NCBI GenBank assembly: GCA_027450125.1
Contig: DAIDKG010000058.1
Coordinates: 1-5,102 of the forward strand
DNA: 5,102 bases
Origin: Bordetella sp.
GTDB lineage: Bacteria > Pseudomonadota > Gammaproteobacteria > Burkholderiales > Burkholderiaceae_B
Reading direction: 5' to 3'
Part shown: piece by piece, positions 1 through 5,102 of the stretch
How positions within the stretch are numbered: the first letter of the stretch is position 1
Layout of the letters: each line of letters begins with the position of its first letter
The notes under the pieces: generated by a model
What the model saw: only the letters and a program-made list of their open reading frames with translations
Told to the model about the DNA's origin: nothing
The model's database searches: none
Program-made: the position numbers and the translations under genes

Positions 1-2
1 AT

Positions 3-1448
3 ATGAAGACATCGCAGAAGACCCTCGTCGTATCGCTGGCCTGGCTGCTCCACGGCTGCATGGTCGGCCCCGACTACCGCAAGCCGACGGTCGACATGCC
101 GGTGGCGTACAAGACGATGCCTGGTTGGAACACGGCGCAACCGGCGGATGACGCGCCCAAGGGCGAATGGTGGAAGCCGTTCCACGATCCCTTGCTCGAC
201 CGCCTCGAGCCGCAGGTGTCCGTCTCCAACCAGACGGTGCGCCAGAGCTACGCCAACTACCAGCAGGCGCTGGCCGAGGTGCGCGTCGCGCGCGGCGCGC
301 TGTTTCCCACGCTGGGCCTGACCGGTTCGGCCACCCGCCAGCGCAGTTCCACCGCCCTGGGCGTAGTCAGTTCGGGCACGCTCGAGGGCAGCGCGAGCTG
401 GACCCCCGACCTGTGGGGCAAGGTGCGGCGCTCGATCGAAGAAAACACGGCCATCGCGCAGGCGGACCAGGCGCTGCTGGCCAATGCCACGCTTTCCGAG
501 CAGACCGCCCTGGCCACCGCCGTCATCGAACTGCGCACAACCGACGCCAACATCGACCTGCTGCGGCAAACCGTCGCGGCCGACCAGGAGGCGCTGCGCG
601 TGGTCGAGAACCAGAGCAGCGCCGGCACGACGGCGCCGTCCGACCTGATCACCGCGCGCGTGCAGCTCGAGAGCGCGCAGTCGAGCCTGATCGCGCTGGG
701 CGTGGCGCGCGCCCAGTACCAGCACGCCATCGCCGTGCTGGTGGGCAAGAACCCCGAGGACCTGGACATCCCGCATGATCCCAGGCTGCCCGACCTGCCC
801 CAGGTCCCTGTCGGGGTGCCATCGACGCTGCTGCAGCGGCGCCCGGACATCGCCGCGGCCGAACGCCAGATGGCGGCCCAGAATGCCGCCATCGGCGTGG
901 CGGTGGCGGCGTACTATCCTGAAATCTCGCTGTCTGCCCTGGACGGCTTCGCGCAGTCCCCGCTCGCGGGCCTGCTGCACGCGGCCAGCCGCGTGTGGTC
1001 GCTCGGCGCCGACGCGAGCATGACCCTGTTCGACGGCGGCACGCGCAGCGCCACGGTGGACGCCGCGCGCGCCGCCTACGATGCCGCGGTGGCGAACTAC
1101 CGCGGCGTGGTGCTCGGCGCGCTCCAGGGCGTCGAGGACAACCTGTCCGGGCTGCGCATCCTGGCGCAGCAGGCCCGGATCCTGCAGCGCGCGGTCGCCG
1201 ATTCGACACAGGGCACGCAGATCGCGCTGAACGAATACCGCGCGGGCACGGTGGACTACACCACCGTCGCCGCGGCGCAGACAGCCCAGCTGAACAACCG
1301 GCAATCGCTGCTCGGCGTCGAGCAGCAGCTGCGCCTTACCACGGTTACGCTGATCGGAAACCTCGGAGGAGGCTGGTCGGCCGACGCGTTGCAAATCGCC
1401 TCACCCAGTACTAACCCCAATGCCAAACAATTGACGCTTAAACGATAG
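3..1448 (+). CDS. Outer-membrane efflux lipoprotein, NodT/OprM family (RND-type pump outer-membrane factor)
   Basis: The 481-residue product resembles outer-membrane factors that trimerise into a beta-barrel plus periplasmic alpha-tunnel and form the exit duct of tripartite (usually RND) efflux pumps. A short basic, hydrophobic leader ends at a lipobox-like LLHGC, so Cys19 is the probable lipidated residue. It is followed by VGPDYRKP, the typical NodT-family start of the mature protein. The GEWWKPFHDPLLDRL stretch (about 54-68) is also typical. Two outer-membrane efflux (OEP) repeats follow, at about 63-252 and 275-455. The second contains LLQRRPDI (276-283), TLFDGGTRSA (341-350) and EYRAGTVDYT (411-420), and ends in the family-typical IGNLGGGW (451-458). 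Length is normal for the family. Only two bases precede the ATG, so the ribosome-binding site is out of view and an earlier start cannot be excluded. The matching adaptor and pump genes are expected upstream. The substrate cannot be told. The family call is firm; the lipobox is slightly odd, with His at -2. Confidence 0.93.
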   Translation: MKTSQKTLVVSLAWLLHGCMVGPDYRKPTVDMPVAYKTMPGWNTAQPADDAPKGEWWKPFHDPLLDRLEPQVSVSNQTVRQSYANYQQALAEVRVARGALFPTLGLTGSATRQRSSTALGVVSSGTLEGSASWTPDLWGKVRRSIEENTAIAQADQALLANATLSEQTALATAVIELRTTDANIDLLRQTVAADQEALRVVENQSSAGTTAPSDLITARVQLESAQSSLIALGVARAQYQHAIAVLVGKNPEDLDIPHDPRLPDLPQVPVGVPSTLLQRRPDIAAAERQMAAQNAAIGVAVAAYYPEISLSALDGFAQSPLAGLLHAASRVWSLGADASMTLFDGGTRSATVDAARAAYDAAVANYRGVVLGALQGVEDNLSGLRILAQQARILQRAVADSTQGTQIALNEYRAGTVDYTTVAAAQTAQLNNRQSLLGVEQQLRLTTVTLIGNLGGGWSADALQIASPSTNPNAKQLTLKR

Positions 1449-1458
1449 GATCTATAAG
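1431..1458 (+). promoter_or_regulatory. Predicted sigma70-type promoter for the dppA gene
   Basis: TTGACG (1431-1436) matches five of six bases of the -35 consensus. TATAAG (1453-1458) matches five of six of the -10 consensus, with a 16-bp spacer; TAAGAT (1455-1460) with an 18-bp spacer is a weaker alternative. The -35 box lies in codons 477-478 of the efflux gene and the -10 box lies just after its stop codon. The local AT-rich stretch stands out against GC-rich surroundings. Transcription would start around 1463-1466, giving a leader of about 68 nt before the dppA ATG. This is predicted by eye and no mapped start is available. Confidence 0.6.
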
Positions 1459-1474
1459 ATTTGCACCACACTGC

Positions 1475-1502
1475 GGCGTGGCCTGTGCTGCGCCTTTTTT
1501 TT
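1475..1502 (+). terminator. Predicted intrinsic terminator after the efflux gene, also in the dppA leader
   Basis: GGCGTGGC (1475-1482) can pair with GCTGCGCC (1487-1494) around the loop CTGT. The stem has eight pairs, six Watson-Crick and two central G-U, and is followed directly by eight T's (1495-1502). This is the standard layout of a rho-independent terminator and it sits 26 bp after the efflux gene's stop codon. It lies downstream of the predicted dppA promoter, so transcripts started there must also cross it. It may therefore act as an attenuator. The two G-U pairs and the modest stem suggest incomplete termination. Confidence 0.6.
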
Positions 1503-1518
1503 CCTTATCCGCCATCAC

Positions 1519-1522
1519 GGAG
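1519..1522 (+). promoter_or_regulatory. Ribosome-binding site deciding the dppA start
   Basis: GGAG lies 10 nt before the ATG at 1533, a slightly long but workable spacing. It supports that ATG over the in-frame TTG at 1461, which lies before the hairpin and has no clear purine-rich motif at the right distance. Confidence 0.6.
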
Positions 1523-1532
1523 CACGAACGCC

Positions 1533-3146
1533 ATGCGCATTCGATCGGCATTGAAACTATCGGCCATGACCCTGGCCCTGGCCACTTCGGCCTACGCGGT
1601 CTCGGCGCACGCCGCCGCCGCCAAGGAGCACATCCTGCATTGGGCCTACCAAGGCGACGTGCAGTCGATGGACCCGATGTCGTTGAACGAATCCTTCACG
1701 CTGGGCTTCCAGGGCAATATGTACGAGTCCCTGTTCGGCTACGACAAGGACCTCAAGCTGGTGCCCCAGCTGGCCACCAGCTGGGAAAACCCCGAACCCA
1801 ACAAGTGGATCATCCACCTGCGCAAGGGCGTGAAGTTCCACGACGGTTCGCCGTTCACCGCCGATGACGTGATCTTCTCCTGGAAGCGCAGCCTGACCCC
1901 CGGCTCGGACATGAAGGGCTACGGCGCCGAGGCCAAGGACGTCAAGAAGATCGACGACTACACGGTCGAGATCGACACCGCCACGCCGCACCCCATCCTG
2001 CCGCGCGACTGGACCTTCCTCTACATGATGAGCAAGTCCTGGGCCGAGAAGAACAACACGACCCAGGCCACCGACGTCAAGAACGGCGCGGGCAACTACG
2101 CCAACATGCATGAAGACGGCACTGGCCCCTTCGTGATGGTCGATCGCGAACCCGGCGTCAAGACCGTGCTCAAGCGCTTCCCCGGCTACTGGAACAAGCA
2201 CATCAAGACCAACGTCGACGAAGTGGTGTTCCAGCCCATCACGCAGGAATCGACCCGCGTGGCCGCGCTGCTGTCGGGCGACATGGACATCGTGCAGCCC
2301 GTTCCCATCCAGGACTGGGACCGCCTGAAGAAAACCAAGGGCATCACGATCCTGAACCGCCCCGAAGACCGCGCCATCTTCATCGGCTTCGACCAGTTCC
2401 GCCCCGAACTGCTCTACTCGAACGTGAAGGGCAAGAACCCCTTCAAGGACAAGCGCGTGCGCGAGGCCTTCATCCTGGCGGTGGACACCAATGCCATCAA
2501 CCAGAAGATCATGCGCGGCGCGGCCCATCCCCTGGGCACGCTGATCGCCACCTCGATCAACGGCTACGATCCGTCCTTCGGCGCGCCGTACAAGTACGAC
2601 CCGGCCAAGTCCAAGAAGCTGCTGGCCGAGGCCGGCTATCCCAACGGCTTCGAAGTGACGCTTGACTGCCCGAACGATCGCTACGTCAACGACGAGAAGA
2701 TCTGCCAGGCCGTGGCCGGCATGCTGGCCAAGGTCGGCATCAAGATCGACCTGCTCGCCCAGACCAAGTCCAAGTACTTCGCCAAGGTCCTGCCGCAGGG
2801 CGGCAACATGACCAGCATGTACCTGCTCGGCTGGTCGCCCAGCTCGGTCGACGCCGACAACGTGCTGATCAACCTGGTCCACTGCCCCGACAAGACGGGT
2901 TACGGCCAGTTCAACTTCGGCCACTACTGCAACAAGGACGTCGATGCCCTGGAATCGCAGATCGCCGCCGAGACCGATCAGGCCAAGCGCAACGCGCTCA
3001 TCAAGAAGGCCTTCATGATGGTCCACGACGACTATGCCTACATGACGCTGCACCAGCAGCCGCTGTCCTGGGGCGTGAAGAGCTCGATCAAGGTCGATCA
3101 GCGTCCCGACGACGTGCTCGATCTGCGTAGCGTCGTGATGCCGTAA
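1533..3146 (+). CDS. dppA: Periplasmic peptide-binding protein of an ABC importer (DppA-type, SBP_bac_5 family)
   Basis: The 537-residue product is a cluster C (SBP family 5) solute-binding protein that captures di-/oligopeptides in the periplasm and delivers them to the permeases encoded next door. A Sec signal peptide is clear: basic MRIRSALK, a hydrophobic core, then SAHA with likely cleavage after Ala27. There is no lipobox, so it should be a free periplasmic protein. Family features include LVPQLATSW (76-84), LRKGVKFHDGSPFTADDV (96-113), GTGPF (196-200), LSGDMDI (247-253), KDKRVREAF (305-313), the LAEAGYPNGF lobe (364-373) and LLGWSPSSVDADN (431-443). Asp440/Asp442 lie where E. coli DppA has an acidic GDPDN segment, near the ligand-binding region. 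Cys451 and Cys466 align by eye with a disulfide pair in E. coli DppA; Cys379 and Cys391 form a second close pair. Similarity to E. coli DppA is moderate, so dipeptide specificity is inferred. Related proteins carry other peptides, haem or nickel. The ATG is preferred because signal peptide and ribosome site fit it. Confidence 0.9.
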   Translation: MRIRSALKLSAMTLALATSAYAVSAHAAAAKEHILHWAYQGDVQSMDPMSLNESFTLGFQGNMYESLFGYDKDLKLVPQLATSWENPEPNKWIIHLRKGVKFHDGSPFTADDVIFSWKRSLTPGSDMKGYGAEAKDVKKIDDYTVEIDTATPHPILPRDWTFLYMMSKSWAEKNNTTQATDVKNGAGNYANMHEDGTGPFVMVDREPGVKTVLKRFPGYWNKHIKTNVDEVVFQPITQESTRVAALLSGDMDIVQPVPIQDWDRLKKTKGITILNRPEDRAIFIGFDQFRPELLYSNVKGKNPFKDKRVREAFILAVDTNAINQKIMRGAAHPLGTLIATSINGYDPSFGAPYKYDPAKSKKLLAEAGYPNGFEVTLDCPNDRYVNDEKICQAVAGMLAKVGIKIDLLAQTKSKYFAKVLPQGGNMTSMYLLGWSPSSVDADNVLINLVHCPDKTGYGQFNFGHYCNKDVDALESQIAAETDQAKRNALIKKAFMMVHDDYAYMTLHQQPLSWGVKSSIKVDQRPDDVLDLRSVVMP

Positions 3147-3159
3147 TCACCCGGCGCAA

Positions 3160-3191
3160 ATGGGGCGGCCTGGGGGCCGCCCCATGTTTTT
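3160..3191 (+). terminator. Strong hairpin with T-run between dppA and dppB (partial terminator or mRNA-stabilising stem)
   Basis: ATGGGGCGGCC (3160-3170) pairs perfectly with GGCCGCCCCAT (3175-3185) around the loop TGGG. After one G come five T's (3187-3191). The 11-bp stem, nine of whose pairs are G-C, starts 13 bp past the dppA stop codon. By shape it is an intrinsic terminator, but the short T-run and the absence of any convincing promoter in 3192-3278 suggest that part of the transcription reads through into the permease genes. Such a stem would also protect the 3' end of a dppA-only message. Confidence 0.75.
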
Positions 3192-3264
3192 GCCGCCGAA
3201 CCGCCTTCAGGCACGGCATCCCTGCCGGGTCCGCCATGCCCGAGGCGCGCCGCAAGGCACATCT

Positions 3265-3268
3265 AAGG
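3265..3268 (+). promoter_or_regulatory. Ribosome-binding site for dppB
   Basis: AAGG lies 10 nt before the ATG at 3279. It overlaps an in-frame TAA (3264-3266), which rules out any start further upstream. The remainder of the gap from the hairpin to here shows no clear -35/-10 pair. Confidence 0.6.
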
Positions 3269-3278
3269 TATTCCGCAC

Positions 3279-4253
3279 ATGCTTTCTTTTATCGTGCGAC
3301 GACTTTTTCAGTCGCTCCTGGTCATGCTGGTGGTCTCGCTGATCGCCTTTTCGATGTTCCGCTACGTCGGCGATCCGATCTCGGGCATGGTGGGCCAGGA
3401 CACTTCCGAGCAGGACCGCGCCAAACTGCGCGCCGAACTGGGCCTTAACGACCCGTTCATCGTCCAATACGCCCATTTCGTCGAACATGCCGCCCGAGGC
3501 GATTTCGGCGTCTCGTACCGCGAACGCAGGCCCGTCAGCCAGCTCCTGGCCGAGCGCTTTCCCGCCACGTTCGAGCTCTCCATGATTTCCGCAATCCTGG
3601 CGCTGGTGCTCGGCATTCCCATGGGCATCTATACGGCGCTCAAGCGCCGCGGCATCGTGTCCCAGGCGATCATGGGGGTTTCCCTGCTCGGCATCTCGCT
3701 GCCGACCTTCCTGGTCGGCATGCTGCTCATCCTGTTCTTCGGCGTCGAACTTCGCTGGCTGCCCACTTTCGGGCGCGGCGACGTGACGACCCTCTTCGGC
3801 AACTGGACCACGGGGCTGCTCACCGTGTCGGGCCTGAAGGCCCTCATCATGCCGGCCATCACGCTCGCGCTCTTTCAGCTCACGCTCATCATGCGGCTGG
3901 TGCGCGCCGAGATGCTCGAAGTGATGCGCACCGACTTCATCAAGTTCGCCCGCGCGCGCGGCCTGCCCGAGCGGCTCATCAATCTGCGCCATGCCCTGAA
4001 GAACACCCTGGTGCCGGTCATCACCATCACCGGCCTGCAACTGGGGGGCGTCATTGCCTTTTCGATCATTACCGAGACCGTATTCCAGTGGCCCGGCGTG
4101 GGCCTGCTGTTCATCCAGGCCATCGGCAACGTCGACATTCCCATCATGTCGGCCTATCTGGTCCTGGTGGCCTTCATCTTCGTGGTCATCAATCTCATCG
4201 TCGATCTGCTGTACTTTGCCGTCGATCCCCGACTGCGCGTGCAAAGCAAGTAA
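3279..4253 (+). CDS. dppB: ABC peptide importer permease, DppB/OppB type
   Basis: The 324-residue integral inner-membrane protein is one half of the transport channel. The N-terminal MLSFIVRRLFQSLLVML and first membrane segment (about 9-29) are typical of DppB-type permeases, as is the periplasmic stretch GLNDPFIVQYAHFV (55-68) through GDFGVSYRERRPV (74-86). Five more membrane segments lie at about 99-121, 130-158, 186-207, 243-270 and 288-313. The cytoplasmic EAA-type loop that contacts the ATPase is at about 219-246 and contains ARARGL (224-229) and RHALKNTLVP (237-246). The ending VDPRLR (315-320) is also typical. Length is close to the 339 residues of E. coli DppB. An in-frame stop just upstream fixes the start. 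It should pair with the permease encoded 15 bp downstream; the same fold serves peptide, opine and nickel importers, so the substrate is inferred. Confidence 0.93.
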   Translation: MLSFIVRRLFQSLLVMLVVSLIAFSMFRYVGDPISGMVGQDTSEQDRAKLRAELGLNDPFIVQYAHFVEHAARGDFGVSYRERRPVSQLLAERFPATFELSMISAILALVLGIPMGIYTALKRRGIVSQAIMGVSLLGISLPTFLVGMLLILFFGVELRWLPTFGRGDVTTLFGNWTTGLLTVSGLKALIMPAITLALFQLTLIMRLVRAEMLEVMRTDFIKFARARGLPERLINLRHALKNTLVPVITITGLQLGGVIAFSIITETVFQWPGVGLLFIQAIGNVDIPIMSAYLVLVAFIFVVINLIVDLLYFAVDPRLRVQSK

Positions 4254-4257
4254 CAAC

Positions 4258-4262
4258 AAGGA
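4258..4262 (+). promoter_or_regulatory. Ribosome-binding site for dppC
   Basis: AAGGA lies 6 nt before the ATG at 4269, within the 15-bp gap after dppB. It is the best-spaced ribosome site in the window. The dppB stop codon is in the same frame, so the dppC start cannot lie further upstream. Confidence 0.7.
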
Positions 4263-4268
4263 CGCGCA

Positions 4269-5102
4269 ATGACTTCCCGCATCAAGAGTTTCTTCGCCAA
4301 GCTGACCGACAGCGACATCTGGTACAGCTTCTGGCGCACGCCCAGCGCCGTGATCGCAGCCGCGATCACGCTGGTCATCGTCCTGGCCGCCATATTCGCG
4401 CCCATCGTGTCGCCGCACAATCCGTTCGACCTGGCCTCGCTCAACATCATGGACGCCAACACGCCGCCCGCCTGGAGCGACGGAGGCAGCCGCGACTTCC
4501 TGCTGGGCACGGACGATCAGGGCCGCGATATCCTCTCGGCCATCTTCTACGGCTCGCGCGTATCGCTGATCGTGGGCGGCGCCTCGGTGCTGTTCTCCAT
4601 GGTGCTGGGCGTGGCCCTGGGCCTGGTCAGCGGCTACGTCGGCGGGCGCCTGGACAACTTCATCATGCGCGTGGCCGACGTGCAGCTTTCCTTCCCCGCC
4701 ATCCTGATCGCGCTGCTGGTCGACGGGGTGGCGCGCGGCATCCTGCCGCGCGACATGCAGGAATCCATGTCGCTGTACGTGCTGATCTTCTCCATCGGCA
4801 TCTCGGGCTGGGTGCAGTATGCGCGCACCGTGCGCGGCTCCACCATGGTCGAGCGCAACAAGGAGTACGTGCAGGCGGCCAGGCTCATCGGCATCGGCCC
4901 GCTCACCATCCTGCGGCGCCACATCCTGCCCAACGTCACCGGTCCGGTGCTGGTGATCGCCACCATTCACCTGGCGGTAGCCATCATCACCGAGGCCACG
5001 CTGTCCTTCCTGGGGGTGGGCATTCCGCCCACCACGCCCTCGCTGGGCACATTGATCCGCATCGGCGACAGCTACCTGTTCTCTGGCGAATGGTGGATCT
5101 CG
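4269..5102 (+). CDS. dppC: ABC peptide importer permease, DppC/OppC type (3' end beyond window)
   Basis: The frame is open for 278 codons to the window edge without a stop. This is the second channel half of the importer. After a cytoplasmic N-terminus (FWRTPSAVIA, 21-30) comes a first membrane segment (about 26-48), then the OppC/DppC signature LLGTDDQGRDILSAIFYGSR (78-97). Further membrane segments lie at about 98-122, 138-158, 169-187 and 223-246. The EAA-type loop is at 199-222, with Glu199, Ala203-Ala204, Gly208 and Leu220-Pro221; LSFLGVGIPPTTPSLG (245-260) is the conserved stretch after it. Compared with the 300-residue E. coli DppC, roughly 25-35 C-terminal residues, including the last membrane segment, should lie past the edge. 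The segment around 151-168 seems several residues longer than in E. coli, which is common variation. The 15-bp gap to dppB indicates one operon. ATPase genes (dppD/dppF-type) are expected next. Confidence 0.93.
   Translation, partial: MTSRIKSFFAKLTDSDIWYSFWRTPSAVIAAAITLVIVLAAIFAPIVSPHNPFDLASLNIMDANTPPAWSDGGSRDFLLGTDDQGRDILSAIFYGSRVSLIVGGASVLFSMVLGVALGLVSGYVGGRLDNFIMRVADVQLSFPAILIALLVDGVARGILPRDMQESMSLYVLIFSIGISGWVQYARTVRGSTMVERNKEYVQAARLIGIGPLTILRRHILPNVTGPVLVIATIHLAVAIITEATLSFLGVGIPPTTPSLGTLIRIGDSYLFSGEWWIS

Noticed and set aside
257..892. A 211-codon open frame on the - strand, and other overlapping frames within the efflux gene
   Set aside because: These are Ala/Arg/Ser-rich shadow translations with no domain; the + strand frame has the family motifs over its whole length.
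1463..1470. A CA-rich stretch at the predicted 5' end of the dppA message, resembling sites bound by the small RNA GcvB in enterobacteria
   Set aside because: It is short, lies far from the ribosome site, and nothing in the window shows that a GcvB-like RNA exists in this organism.
1461..1532. A longer dppA start at TTG 1461, adding 24 residues
   Set aside because: The extension would place non-signal sequence before a complete signal peptide, would translate through the hairpin and T-run, and lacks a well-placed ribosome site. The ATG at 1533 has GGAG 10 nt upstream.
1557..3053. A 498-codon open frame on the - strand, antisense to dppA
   Set aside because: It mirrors the codon positions of a well-supported gene, is low in complexity (Val, Gly, Asp, His) and shows no recognisable domain. 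GC-rich codon bias explains the lack of stops.
3214..3227. A small second hairpin (CGGCA / TGCCG around TCCC) in the dppA-dppB gap
   Set aside because: It has only five pairs and no T-run; such stems occur often by chance in GC-rich DNA.
3160..3342. A 60-codon open frame across the dppA-dppB gap
   Set aside because: It begins inside the hairpin, overlaps the start of dppB, has no clear ribosome site and yields an Arg/Pro-rich sequence without family features.
3207..4970. A 587-codon open frame on the - strand, antisense to both permease genes
   Set aside because: Its Asp/His/Gln/Glu-rich product is what results from reading hydrophobic codons (GTC, CTG, GTG, ATC) backwards in GC-rich DNA. 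It spans two genes with clear family motifs and the gap between them, and shows no domain of its own.

Overview
The window reads as ordinary GC-rich chromosome from a betaproteobacterium. The protein types, codon bias and gene style fit the Alcaligenaceae (Bordetella/Achromobacter group), but this is inferred from general resemblance and the genus cannot be fixed from the sequence alone. All genes are on the + strand and coding density is high. No mobile element, CRISPR array, RNA gene or compositional island is visible.

Layout: (1) 3-1448 encodes an outer-membrane factor lipoprotein of the NodT/OprM type, the exit duct of a tripartite efflux pump. It is probably the last gene of an efflux operon that begins before the window. 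(2) The 84-bp gap 1449-1532 is a transcription boundary. A good sigma70-type promoter (1431-1458) overlaps the last codons of the efflux gene, and a hairpin plus eight T's (1475-1502) lies just downstream, inside the predicted leader of the next gene. (3) 1533-3146 encodes a secreted DppA-type peptide-binding protein. (4) The 132-bp gap 3147-3278 holds a perfect 11-bp GC-rich stem followed by five T's (3160-3191). (5) 3279-4253 and 4269-5102 (cut by the window edge) encode the two membrane permeases of a DppB/DppC-type ABC importer, separated by 15 bp.

The last three genes form a dppABC-type cluster. The binding protein captures peptides (or a related ligand) in the periplasm and hands them to the DppB-DppC channel. 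The ATPase subunits (dppD/dppF-type) are expected just past the right edge but are not seen. The hairpin between the binding-protein and permease genes fits the usual need for more binding protein than membrane complex. The efflux gene and the importer seem to be neighbours without a shared function.

I found no previously undescribed system. The most interesting signal is regulatory: a promoter followed within about 10 nt by a terminator-like hairpin in the dppA leader, which may be either the efflux gene's terminator placed awkwardly or a leader attenuator.
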